From NCBI GenBank assembly GCA_022800755.1, contig JAAWQX010000007.1, positions 32,427-96,426 of the forward strand: DNA of 64,000 bases, given 5' to 3'. The stretch's first letter is position 1; the number at the start of each line of letters is the position of its first letter. The DNA is from Oscillospiraceae bacterium. Its GTDB lineage: Bacteria > Bacillota > Clostridia > Oscillospirales > Oscillospiraceae. This document shows, in pieces, positions 57,407 to 64,000 of this stretch. The notes under the pieces were generated by a model. It did not search any database and was not told where the DNA came from. It saw nothing but the letters and a program-made list of their open reading frames with translations. The position numbers and the translations under genes are program-made.

Positions 57407-58327
57407 TTACATAAACCGTTCAGCGCGCGGCTGAGCGGGATTGATTTCATACCGTCTGGGCTGGCGCAGTTTGGTCTTACCCGCACATACCGGGCAGCCG
57501 CACCGCATTTTCCCTGTGCGAGAATAGATCATCGCTTTCCATACATGCCCCTCGCTGCACTGCCACCAGACTTTGCGCCGTGCGCCCACACCGACCTGCT
57601 CCGACGTGAGCGGAGCGTTCAGCGTTGGGTGCCACTGTGCCGCGATTTTAGGTTCCAAAGTCGCCAAGTCGTTGAAGCCCGCCAGTACGCGCCGTCCCGC
57701 GCAATAGGGACAGCCGTCTCCCCGGGTCGTCCGGTGAGACACCGGGGCTACATACTCATGCCCCTCTGGGCAGCACCACCATACCCGACGATTACTGCAA
57801 ACGGATACCCCATCCGCGCGCAGATCGCCGTTTTTTGTTGGGTGCCACTGCTCCGCTAACTCCGGGAACGCGCTGGCCATATCGTTTTCTCCCTGCACGA
57901 TCACTTTCCCCGCGCATACTGGACAACCTGTATGATGCATACGAGAAACTACGGCAGCCTGCCATTCATGGCCCTTGTCGCACTGCCACCACACCTTGCG
58001 CCGAGTCCCCGCCATCACGTCACAGGGCAGCAAATCGCCGTTTTTCGTTGGATGCCATTGCCGCGCGATATCCGGGTAGACAGCCGCCAAGTCGTTTTCG
58101 CCCAATTGGAGCCGCCGATGCGTGCAGACCGGGCAGCCGCACCCGCTCACCCGCGACTTTACAATGGCTTGCCATTCATGGCCCTTGTCGCACCGCCACC
58201 ATACTTTCTGATGGCTCCCCGCAGAAACCATATCCGGCGTCAAGCCCGCGTTTTTCTTTGGATGCCACTGGCGCAGCAGTGTATCATCTGACCGCGACCA
58301 ACATACTTCATACAGTGAGCCTTTCAT
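57407..58327 (-). CDS. Four-repeat DUF4379 (zinc-ribbon-like) protein
   Basis: A 306-residue protein made of four copies of a module of about 68 residues: QWHPxKN, then VWWxCxxGHEW, then GCPVCAG (for example VWWQCDKGHEWQAAVVSRMH and TGCPVCAGK). The paired CxxGH and CPxC motifs indicate zinc-binding ribbons (PF14311). There is no signal peptide, so it should be cytoplasmic. ATG 58327 has GGGGGAGG 5 nt upstream; GTG 58333 is an alternative. It is the first gene after the invertible promoter segment and is followed 36 nt later by the giant gene. Its role is unknown; nucleic-acid binding is a guess. Confidence 0.85.
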   Translation of the reverse strand: MKGSLYEVCWSRSDDTLLRQWHPKKNAGLTPDMVSAGSHQKVWWRCDKGHEWQAIVKSRVSGCGCPVCTHRRLQLGENDLAAVYPDIARQWHPTKNGDLLPCDVMAGTRRKVWWQCDKGHEWQAAVVSRMHHTGCPVCAGKVIVQGENDMASAFPELAEQWHPTKNGDLRADGVSVCSNRRVWWCCPEGHEYVAPVSHRTTRGDGCPYCAGRRVLAGFNDLATLEPKIAAQWHPTLNAPLTSEQVGVGARRKVWWQCSEGHVWKAMIYSRTGKMRCGCPVCAGKTKLRQPRRYEINPAQPRAERFM

Positions 58328-58393
58328 AAGCACCTCCCCCGTTTCCGTTCATCTGCTCCGGTCAAAAGAGTATCCCCGCTTCTTTGCCGGAAT

Positions 58394-58415
58394 AGACAAA
58401 ATGAATATTTTGTCC
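58394..58415. repeat. Left inverted repeat of the invertible segment (site L)
   Basis: 22 bp, the exact reverse complement of 58634-58655. The core is two 8-bp palindromic arms, GACAAAAT and ATTTTGTC, around an asymmetric GAAT centre, the form expected of a tyrosine recombinase crossover site. Confidence 0.92.
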
Positions 58416-58493
58416 ATTCTCCGCGGCGATTTTTTCGATAAGAATTAAAAATTATCAAAAAAATCTGCCTGTGACTTCCTTACACGCAAAAAA

Positions 58494-58553
58494 TGGGCAG
58501 GCAAATTAGACCGTTTGAAAAAAATTCTTTAAACGGTCTAATTTGCCTGCCCA
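58494..58553 (-). terminator. Long hairpin terminator inside the invertible segment
   Basis: Perfect 23-bp arms (58494-58516 and 58531-58553) with a 14-nt loop. On the minus strand it is followed directly by T6, so in the present orientation it should stop leftward transcripts from the recombinase side. In the other direction no T-run follows. Confidence 0.85.
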
Positions 58554-58569
58554 AAATTTACAAAAAGTC

Positions 58570-58598
58570 TTGAAATTTACGTTGAGTGGTGTTATAAT
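58570..58598 (+). promoter_or_regulatory. Invertible promoter
   Basis: TTGAAA (58570-58575) and TATAAT (58593-58598), 17 bp apart. It faces right, away from the surface operon and towards the 3' end of the recombinase gene on the opposite strand. Confidence 0.85.
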
Positions 58599-58633
58599 AT
58601 CACCGCTATATAGGATGTTTTCTTGTATGTATA

Positions 58634-58655
58634 GGACAAAATATTCATTTTGTCT
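58634..58655. repeat. Right inverted repeat of the invertible segment (site R1)
   Basis: 22 bp, the exact reverse complement of site L, with ATTC in the centre. Confidence 0.92.
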
Positions 58656-58685
58656 GTTTTGCTAACTCCGCTCCACCATGCCTAT

Positions 58686-58707
58686 GGACGGAATATTCAT
58701 TTTGTCT
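58686..58707. repeat. Third recombination-like site (R2)
   Basis: Matches site R1 at 20 of 22 positions (positions 5 and 6 differ) in the same orientation, 52 bp further right. It overlaps the recombinase stop codon (58706-58708). Confidence 0.8.
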
Positions 58708-59545
58708 AACTTACCAACCCTAATTTATCCAATCTCCGCCGATGCTCTGCGCCTGTGGAAATAAGATAGATTCGGGTTGTTTCTATACTGGAATGCCCCA
58801 AAATATCAGCCAAAAGCACAATGTCCTGATTCGCCTTATAAAATACTCTGGCAAATAAATGCCGCAAATTATGCGGGAATACCTTATCTGGGTCCACCCC
58901 CGCTTCACAGCATAACGCTTTCATTTCTGCCCAAATTTGTTTTCTGGATAAACTACTGCCGTTTTTGGTGAGAAATATCTCGCCGGAAACGATTTTTTGC
59001 TTTTTGGCATATTTCAGCAGCTTTTTGCACAGCTTCACCGGCAGCAAAATCGTCCGAATTTTCCCTTTCAGCGCAATTTCCGCTTTCCCCTGCCGCGCGG
59101 CTTCCACTGTAAGGTAGCGGATTTCCGACACGCGCACGCCTGTCGCGCAAACTGCTTCCATCAGCAGCGCCAGCCGTTCCCGGCCCAGTGCTTGCGCGGT
59201 CCGCACCAACTGTTCGTACTCCTGCACTGTCAGCTCCCGGCTCTCGCTGCAAAATATCCTCCGCTGTACCTTCAGCAGACGCACCCGACACTCCTCCCAT
59301 CCAGCAAAGCGAAAAAATCCGTTGAGCGCCGAAAGTTTCGCGTTGATTGTGGTCACTGCGTAACCTGCTTCCTGTAAATGCGCTTTCCAAGCCGCGGCAT
59401 TGTCTTTCGTCACCGCCTGCTCCCCTATCCAGACTGAAAAATCCTGCACATCGCAAATATACTTTGTGATTGTAGCCATGCCCCGCTCTTCCTGCCGCAA
59501 AAATTCCTCATATGCTTTCAGCATTGATATGGTGATTTGTTTCAT
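58706..59545 (-). CDS. Tyrosine recombinase (site-specific integrase family)
   Basis: A 279-residue recombinase. The N-terminal SAM-like core-binding domain (about 1-90) is followed by the catalytic domain with Arg in CATGVRVSEIRYL, Lys in ALKGKIRTILLP, HNLRH (H-x-x-R), GHSS and the nucleophile Tyr in TRIYL, so it looks active. ATG 59545 has TAGGAGG upstream. Its size and its position beside an inverted-repeat-bounded promoter identify it as the likely DNA invertase of the switch. It is not a phage-type integrase with extra arm-binding domains. Confidence 0.93.
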   Translation of the reverse strand: MKQITISMLKAYEEFLRQEERGMATITKYICDVQDFSVWIGEQAVTKDNAAAWKAHLQEAGYAVTTINAKLSALNGFFRFAGWEECRVRLLKVQRRIFCSESRELTVQEYEQLVRTAQALGRERLALLMEAVCATGVRVSEIRYLTVEAARQGKAEIALKGKIRTILLPVKLCKKLLKYAKKQKIVSGEIFLTKNGSSLSRKQIWAEMKALCCEAGVDPDKVFPHNLRHLFARVFYKANQDIVLLADILGHSSIETTRIYLISTGAEHRRRLDKLGLVS

Positions 59546-59614
59546 ATACAGCCTCCTATCAGCCATTTAGTTTCCCACCTGGCTTATCTTTTTAGTCAAT
59601 GGGTGTATTCCTTA

Positions 59615-59643
59615 ATCTGAGAAGGATTCCCAGTTATTGTCAA
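59615..59643 (-). promoter_or_regulatory. Possible recombinase promoter
   Basis: On the minus strand, TTGACA (59638-59643) and a weak TCAGAT (59615-59620) are 17 bp apart. The remaining sequence from 59546 to 59715 shows no gene. Confidence 0.4.
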
Positions 59644-59715
59644 GGACATTTTCATTTCTGCGAAATAGCAAACTGTATTGTCATCACCTATAGACATCTT
59701 GTTCATCATAAAACA

Positions 59716-59753
59716 AAAAGCAGGTCTAAAACTCACGTTTTAGACCTGCTTTT
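59716..59753 (-). terminator. Terminator after tRNA-Ala
   Basis: 17-bp arms AAAAGCAGGTCTAAAAC and its complement with a 4-nt loop and a T-rich end on the minus strand. Confidence 0.88.
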
Positions 59754-59840
59754 GGCGTACTGCAATCTTCAATTTTTGCCCAGATATAAAATAAATCCGA
59801 ACCTATCCCCAATCGGAAATAAGTTCGGATCACCTTGTTT

Positions 59841-59916
59841 TGGTGGAGACGAAGAGGATCGAACTCTCGACCTTACGGATGCGAACCGTACGCTCTCCCA
59901 GCTGAGCTACGCCCCC
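59841..59916 (-). tRNA. tRNA-Ala (anticodon CGC)
   Basis: A 76-nt cloverleaf on the minus strand: acceptor GGGGGCG with CGTCTCC including the G3-T70 pair that marks tRNA-Ala, anticodon stem TACGG/CCGTA with loop TTCGCAT (CGC), T-arm GAGAG-TTCGATC-CTCTT and an encoded CCA. It reads GCG codons. Confidence 0.95.
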
Positions 59917-59929
59917 AAGCACGCAAATT

Positions 59930-59957
59930 ATTATAACACAGATTTTTGATTTGTAAA
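59930..59957 (-). promoter_or_regulatory. tRNA-Ala promoter
   Basis: On the minus strand, TTTACA (59952-59957) and TATAAT (59930-59935) with a 16-bp spacer. Confidence 0.7.
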
Positions 59958-59992
59958 GACCTATTTTTCAGCAAATTACAAAACTTTCCAAT

Positions 59993-60025
59993 AAAAGCCG
60001 CACGGCATACAGCCGTGCGGCTTTT
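59993..60025 (-). terminator. Terminator of the TraB/GumN gene
   Basis: AAAAGCCGCACGGC and its complement (14-bp arms) with a 5-nt loop and T5, just past the stop. Confidence 0.9.
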
Positions 60026-60030
60026 TACGC

Positions 60031-61398
60031 TTATTTCGCCAGTTCCACAGTATAGCCCAAAGCCCGCAGTCCTGAGATGATCCCGCCGGGATCTGTCATA
60101 TGTCCGGCACCTACCGCCATGAATACGGTATGGCTCCCCTCTTGCTCCAAGTACGCAGCAGCGGCCCGGATCATACCCGGATCGCGGTCAGTAAACAACC
60201 GAGACTGTAACTCGTCATCACTTTCCACAATCGCCGCTTTATCATAAAACTTCACAAACGCATCCGGGTCACGGTCTTTCCAAGAAGAAAACATCCCCGC
60301 CATCATCTTTTCGTTCAGTTCCGCAGCAGCAGCGACCTCCGGGTCTGGTTCTGCGCCCTCCAGTGTCGCTTCATAGAGACTCAGTGCCGCATCCAGATAA
60401 GTCTCCTGATATTCCTCGCTCAAGGTATCAAAAATATTGCACTGGAATTCGTACGTCTCTACACCCTCAACAGGAATCCCTGCCCAATCAGCCAAGCTGT
60501 TCGCATATAGGTCCATAGCCATAGCGTTACTGCTGCTGGTGTCATCCAAAGACGACAAAACCGTAAAGCTGTTGCTCAAAGCCCACGGCTTATAGTAACA
60601 AAAATCTTCTTCCTCCATACCCATATCGGTCATAGCCTTTGACACACGGGCATACAGATCAGCACTGATATGGTCGGACAGTTTGCTGCCATCAGAATAT
60701 ACCTGCTTCGCCGCAAATACCGCTGCCTCCTCCGCATCGTTAAAATTCAGTTCAAACGCTACGGTCTCCGCCCCGAGCACCGCATCCCGCACAGACTTAT
60801 GCAAAGGATAGATGTTACTGCGGTCCACATGGATGGTCCCCAACAGATAAAGCGTATTGTCTCCATTAGTCGCCTTCCATAAAAGCCCCTTAGAACCGGC
60901 ATTCAGGCTGTCATATACCGCCAAAATCAAACGCTGGGCCATCGCCGCGGCTTCCTGATAGGTACACACCCGCTCCGCCGCCAGGCCAGTCCCGTCGCCC
61001 TGAACCACGCCAAGGCCCGTCAGGAACGCCTCCGCACCAGATTCAACGCCGGGAAGCACGTAGTCCGCACAGACCTGATACAGCGCGTTCATCACGCCCC
61101 CGCGGGTGGTATCAATCACCAGCGCCGCGCCGTCCACCGTCCGCTGGGGCAGTTCCAGCACCGCCAGCTTGTTGGCCACGATTTCTGTCACAGCATCTAA
61201 TTGCTCTTCGCTGATCGGATCGTTGATATAAAATCCATAATCGTCATCGATCAGTCCCATAGCATAGCAGTCGGCCACAGCGCTGTAAAACCACGGCGCT
61301 GGCAGCTGGGCTTCCGCTTCCTCCGCCGCCAGTGCGGGAGCGGTCATCAGCACTGCCGCCAATGCGGCGGCCAGGAAACGACAAATCATTCGCTTCAT
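60031..61398 (-). CDS. TraB/GumN family protein, secreted
   Basis: A 455-residue protein with a signal peptide (1-24, ending APALAAEEA), an SLH-like stretch (about 35-80; WFYSAVADCYAMGLI) and a TraB/GumN domain from about residue 170 (LLWKATNGDNTLYLLGTIHVD, with the conserved histidine) to the C-terminal VGAGHMTDPGGIISGLR. TraB/GumN proteins belong to the Tiki/erythromycin-esterase-like fold and may be metalloproteases; the substrate is unknown. A promoter (TTGAAA 61446-61451, TATGAA 61423-61428) and AAAGGAG precede it. Confidence 0.82.
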   Translation of the reverse strand: MKRMICRFLAAALAAVLMTAPALAAEEAEAQLPAPWFYSAVADCYAMGLIDDDYGFYINDPISEEQLDAVTEIVANKLAVLELPQRTVDGAALVIDTTRGGVMNALYQVCADYVLPGVESGAEAFLTGLGVVQGDGTGLAAERVCTYQEAAAMAQRLILAVYDSLNAGSKGLLWKATNGDNTLYLLGTIHVDRSNIYPLHKSVRDAVLGAETVAFELNFNDAEEAAVFAAKQVYSDGSKLSDHISADLYARVSKAMTDMGMEEEDFCYYKPWALSNSFTVLSSLDDTSSSNAMAMDLYANSLADWAGIPVEGVETYEFQCNIFDTLSEEYQETYLDAALSLYEATLEGAEPDPEVAAAAELNEKMMAGMFSSWKDRDPDAFVKFYDKAAIVESDDELQSRLFTDRDPGMIRAAAAYLEQEGSHTVFMAVGAGHMTDPGGIISGLRALGYTVELAK

Positions 61399-61526
61399 TG
61401 TATATTTACTCCTTTCATTTCTTTCATACGAGCGAAAGAACTAATTTTCAATATACGCTCCGCAACCCCAAAAAGCAACTATTTTTTCTCACTCACCGCG
61501 TTTGAAATAAAGCTCCAAATTTATAG

Positions 61527-61555
61527 TTGATAATTCCCGCGATGTGTAGTAAAAT
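61527..61555 (+). promoter_or_regulatory. SRP RNA promoter
   Basis: TTGATA (61527-61532) and TAAAAT (61550-61555), 17 bp apart, giving a start near 61562. Confidence 0.75.
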
Positions 61556-61562
61556 AGCTAAG

Positions 61563-61860
61563 CGGCCTTTGACAAGGCTGCACTAGTCGGGGAGCCAGCG
61601 GTGCCCTGTAACCTGCAATCCGCTACAGCAGGGATGAAGTCCCATTTTAGGGGGTACGTTATGTCGTTTGCCCAAGGCGGGCAGCGTTGATGATCCGGTC
61701 TCGAGCAACGGATCCTTCCGAACCATGTCAGGCGGGGAACCGAGCAGCATTAAGGGAGACCTTCCGTGTGCCTTGAGGCAGCCGGGTCTGAGTCAGCCAC
61801 TTTGGTTAGCGGGCATGATGTATTTTCGACGATGGGTGTGCAGTCTTGTCAAATGCCGTA
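61563..61860 (+). ncRNA. ffs: Signal recognition particle RNA, long bacterial form
   Basis: The diagnostic helix-8 apical region is complete at 61726-61749: GTCAGG, a CGG-GGAA-CCG tetraloop stem, then AGCAGC. The two ends pair (TTTGACAAG at 61568 with CTTGTCAAA at 61845-61853), and the 5' part has Alu-domain-like stems, so this is the long (about 300 nt) Firmicutes type. It precedes dnaX, as scr does in Bacillus. Confidence 0.93.
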
Positions 61861-61896
61861 AAAGGAAAGGAAGTCCGACGGACTTCCTTTCCTTTT
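61860..61896 (+). terminator. SRP RNA terminator
   Basis: 17-bp arms AAAAGGAAAGGAAGTCC and its complement with a 3-nt loop and a T4 end. Confidence 0.88.
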
Positions 61897-61930
61897 AAAA
61901 ACGCGAATTCTGTAAAACAGGGGTGAGGCA

Positions 61931-63562
61931 ATGTATCAGGCACTCTACCGCAAATACCGTCCCCGGTCCTTTGACGACGTCGTGGGGCAGCAGCATATCA
62001 CACAAACTCTGAAAAATCAAGTCTCCGGGGACAAGCTCAGCCATGCGTATCTATTCATCGGCACGCGCGGCACGGGCAAGACCACCTGCGCGAAAATTCT
62101 CGCCAAGGCCGTTAACTGCGAGCATCCCGTAAACGGAAACCCCTGCAACGAGTGCCCCACCTGCAAAGGCATCGACGACGGCACCATTATGGACGTAGTA
62201 GAGCTGGACGCAGCCTCCAATAACGGAGTGGACAACGTCCGTGCTCTGCGGGATGAGGCCATTTTCACCCCCGCAGGCGCAAAAAAGCGGGTGTACATCA
62301 TTGATGAGGTACATATGCTCTCCGTACCGGCATTCAACGCCTTGCTGAAAATCATGGAGGAACCGCCGGAGCATTTGATGTTCATTCTGGCTACCACAGA
62401 ACTGAAGAAGGTCCCGGCCACGATCCTGTCCCGCTGCCAGCGGTACAGCTTCCGACGGATTGATGCGCCAATCATCGCCGGGCGACTGTCTCAAGTGGCA
62501 CAAACAGAGGGACTGTCCCTCGCGCCGGATGCCGCCGCCCTGCTGGGCCGTCTGGCGGACGGTTCCATGCGGGACGGACTGTCCCTGCTGGACCAGGTGC
62601 TGGGCGACGGGAATATCACCGTGGATTCCGTTTTGTCCGCCACAGGGCTGGCCGGGAATCTCCGCACCGCGCAGCTTCTGCAAGCCGTCATCGCGGGCAA
62701 TACCTCCGCCGCCCTGGCCCAGTTCGGGCAGATATGGCAGGACGGAAAAGACCCCGCCATGCTTCTGGGAGAATTGGCCGGCTTGCTGCGGGATATCCTG
62801 CTCATGCGTGCCGCGCCCGACCGTTGCGAGCAGCTTTTAAGCGGGAATTTTGATGATGAGACCCTCCGGGAATTTACCGCAGACCTCTCCCCCGCCCAGC
62901 TTCTGCAAATGCTGGAGACCGTCCAGGCAGCCCAGGACAAGCTGCGGGACAGCCGTAACCAGCGGATGCAAGTGGAGTTGTGCCTGATCCAACTCTGTGA
63001 TCCAACCCTGTCCGACAGCATCTCCGGGCTGCGTGCAAGAATCGACCGGCTGGAAACACAGCTGAAAAACGGCGTTCCCGCACCGATAACCCCAAAAGTA
63101 TCCCAGTCGGTGCCGGATTTGGTCCTGGACCCTCCGCCCAAGGTGGAAGATGACCGTCCACCTTGGGAGCCGCTGGAACCGGAGCGTCCGCCATTGCCAG
63201 AAGAACCGCCGCTCCCCCCTGACCCGGTGCCTGTTCCGTCCGCACCTGCGCCGGCCCCCGCATCGGACGACCAGTGGAGCCAGTTCATCACCATAGCAAA
63301 GCAGCACCTTCCGGCCCATGCAACAGGGCTTTTGTACCAGTGTTCCGGTACATTCGGCGCAAATACGCTGACCATTTCCGCGCCGGACTTCCCATATAAG
63401 CAGCTCACAGCGACGCCGACGATGGAAAAGCTTCGTGCTGCCGCAGCCGCATTTTTCGGCGGCCACGCCCAAGTGGAAATCACCGGCAGCGCCGCAAGCG
63501 CGCCCAGGGCCACCAGGAGTTTGGACGAATTAAAGCAGTACGACATCGTAACATTTAAATAG
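61931..63562 (+). CDS. dnaX: DNA polymerase III subunit gamma/tau
   Basis: A 543-residue clamp-loader ATPase. Walker A is GTRGTGKTTCAKILA (about 44-58), the zinc module is C-x8-C-x2-C-x2-C starting at NCEHPVNG, Walker B is VYIIDEVHMLS and the sensor/SRC motif is ILSRCQRY. A proline-rich linker (63120-63260) leads to a short C-terminal domain. The GGGGTGAGG site precedes the ATG. Upstream SRP RNA and downstream ybaB give the classic Firmicutes order. Confidence 0.95.
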   Translation: MYQALYRKYRPRSFDDVVGQQHITQTLKNQVSGDKLSHAYLFIGTRGTGKTTCAKILAKAVNCEHPVNGNPCNECPTCKGIDDGTIMDVVELDAASNNGVDNVRALRDEAIFTPAGAKKRVYIIDEVHMLSVPAFNALLKIMEEPPEHLMFILATTELKKVPATILSRCQRYSFRRIDAPIIAGRLSQVAQTEGLSLAPDAAALLGRLADGSMRDGLSLLDQVLGDGNITVDSVLSATGLAGNLRTAQLLQAVIAGNTSAALAQFGQIWQDGKDPAMLLGELAGLLRDILLMRAAPDRCEQLLSGNFDDETLREFTADLSPAQLLQMLETVQAAQDKLRDSRNQRMQVELCLIQLCDPTLSDSISGLRARIDRLETQLKNGVPAPITPKVSQSVPDLVLDPPPKVEDDRPPWEPLEPERPPLPEEPPLPPDPVPVPSAPAPAPASDDQWSQFITIAKQHLPAHATGLLYQCSGTFGANTLTISAPDFPYKQLTATPTMEKLRAAAAAFFGGHAQVEITGSAASAPRATRSLDELKQYDIVTFK

Positions 63563-63574
63563 GAGGAATCAATT

Positions 63575-63925
63575 ATGGCAAAGAAACCCCCGTATCGGGG
63601 CGGCTTCGGCAGCCCGAATATGAACCAGCAGGCCAATCTGATGCGCCAGGCACAGAAAATGCAGGAGGATCTGCTCAAAGCGCAGCAGGAGTTGGAGAAC
63701 AGCAGCTTCACAGCGAAAGCCGGCGGCGGCGTGGTCACCGCAACAGTCAGCGGCAAGCATGAACTGGTCTCTATTGAGATCGCCCCTGAAGCGGTAGACC
63801 CCGATGATGTGGAAATGCTCCAAGACTTAATCGTAGCGGCAGTGAACGCCGCAACCAAAATGGTGGATGACGCATCCGCGGAATCCATGAGCAAGATCAG
63901 CGGCGGACTGGGCCTCGGCTTGTAA
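63575..63925 (+). CDS. ybaB: YbaB/EbfC family nucleoid-associated protein
   Basis: A 116-residue DNA-binding protein. NLMRQAQKMQEDLLKAQQEL is the family's N-terminal helix and AKAGGGVVTATVSGKHELVSI its beta core. GGAGG precedes the ATG, 12 nt after dnaX. Usually recR follows directly; here a strong terminator comes first and the window ends, so recR may be transcribed separately or lie elsewhere. Confidence 0.93.
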   Translation: MAKKPPYRGGFGSPNMNQQANLMRQAQKMQEDLLKAQQELENSSFTAKAGGGVVTATVSGKHELVSIEIAPEAVDPDDVEMLQDLIVAAVNAATKMVDDASAESMSKISGGLGLGL

Positions 63926-63932
63926 GTGAATA

Positions 63933-63965
63933 AAAAAGCCCCGAACTTGATGTTCGGGGCTTTTT
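63933..63965 (+). terminator. Terminator of dnaX-ybaB
   Basis: AAAAAGCCCCGAAC and its complement (14-bp arms) with a 5-nt loop and T5. Confidence 0.92.
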
Positions 63966-63982
63966 CTTTGGTATAACAAACG

Positions 63983-64000
63983 GGCGGCCAATTGGCCGCC
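63983..64000. repeat. Palindrome at the right edge
   Basis: A perfect 18-bp palindrome GGCGGCCAATTGGCCGCC ends the window; it may be half of a larger structure beyond the edge. Confidence 0.5.

Larger units (their letters stand above)
58394..58655. mobile_element. Invertible DNA segment (phase switch), likely OFF orientation
   Basis: 262 bp bounded by perfect 22-bp inverted repeats, holding one consensus promoter that points right and one long hairpin that terminates leftward transcription. The operon to the left (DUF4379, giant protein, SLH protein) has no good promoter of its own in the 66 bp between site L and its first gene. Inversion would put the promoter at about 58451-58479 facing the operon, with a leader of about 116 nt. 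A tyrosine recombinase gene lies immediately to the right. Confidence 0.85.

Noticed and set aside
58416..58470. A leftward promoter near site L (TTGATA with a TATCGA-like box).
   Set aside because: The spacing is only about 12 bp and the -10 is poor, so it would not drive the operon well in the present orientation.
59637..59660. A fourth recombination-like site upstream of the recombinase (GGACATTTTCATTT).
   Set aside because: Only a loose partial match to the 22-bp site and no palindromic arms.
58706..59916. Tyrosine recombinase next to tRNA-Ala, suggesting an integrated element with a tRNA attachment site.
   Set aside because: The tRNA is intact with its own promoter and terminator, no second copy of its 3' end is seen, and the recombinase lies against its own inverted-repeat sites, which explains its presence better as an invertase.
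62491..63894. A 467-codon minus-strand frame opposite dnaX and ybaB.
   Set aside because: It overlaps two well-supported genes and is low-complexity (Ser/Gly-rich), as expected of a reverse-frame shadow.

Overview
The window looks like chromosomal DNA of a gut-type Clostridia, probably Oscillospiraceae or a close relative. The basis is a fairly high G+C by eye, AGGAGG-type ribosome binding sites, sigma-A promoters, spore genes (gerW, a SpoIIQ-like M23 protein, dacF) next to scpAB, a long SRP RNA ahead of dnaX-ybaB, a dockerin and SLH domains. The genus is inference; no 16S gene is present.

Left part (1-26.6 kb), mostly minus strand and mostly housekeeping. A partial HI0933-type flavoprotein and an RpiR regulator come first, then the operon M50 protease-scpA-scpB-DUF2953-gerW-dacF-rluB. 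A metallo-beta-lactamase-fold gene diverges from it behind a hairpin leader. Then come the proteostasis cluster tig-clpP-clpX-lon-engB, a metallophosphoesterase, a DUF1540 protein with a hairpin-rich spacer, the cluster lepB-rbgA-rnhB-yraN-thrC plus a 27-codon membrane ORF, rplS, a SpoIIQ-like M23 protein, and a glycolytic operon trmL-pgk-tpiA-gpmI-eno.

Middle part (26.7-42 kb): small accessory and regulatory units separated by clear terminators. These are a PflA-like radical SAM protein; a YtrA-type operon (25-aa membrane peptide, GntR regulator, ABC ATPase, membrane protein); a CmpB-type membrane protein; an ECF sigma factor with a DUF4179 protein; an ECF-transporter S component divergent from a MocR/PdxR-type regulator; tRNA-Val(GAC); a Bce-like module (response regulator, kinase, ABC ATPase, 890-aa permease) with a BceR-like site; an XRE/membrane-protein pair; and an SDR oxidoreductase.

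Right part (42-60 kb): the most interesting region. Three co-directional genes encode a four-repeat DUF4379 protein, a 4323-residue secreted protein with about 40 Listeria-Bacteroides (InlB B-type) repeats and a C-terminal dockerin, and a secreted protein with three SLH domains and a cohesin-like N-terminal domain. Upstream lies a 262-bp segment bounded by perfect 22-bp inverted repeats. It holds a consensus promoter pointing away from the operon and a 23-bp-arm hairpin terminator facing it. A tyrosine recombinase gene follows, with a third near-identical site at its stop codon. This has the architecture of a phase-variable DNA inversion switch, captured here in what should be the OFF orientation, controlling a giant cell-surface protein and its probable anchor.

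The window ends with tRNA-Ala(CGC), a TraB/GumN protein, the SRP RNA, dnaX and ybaB.
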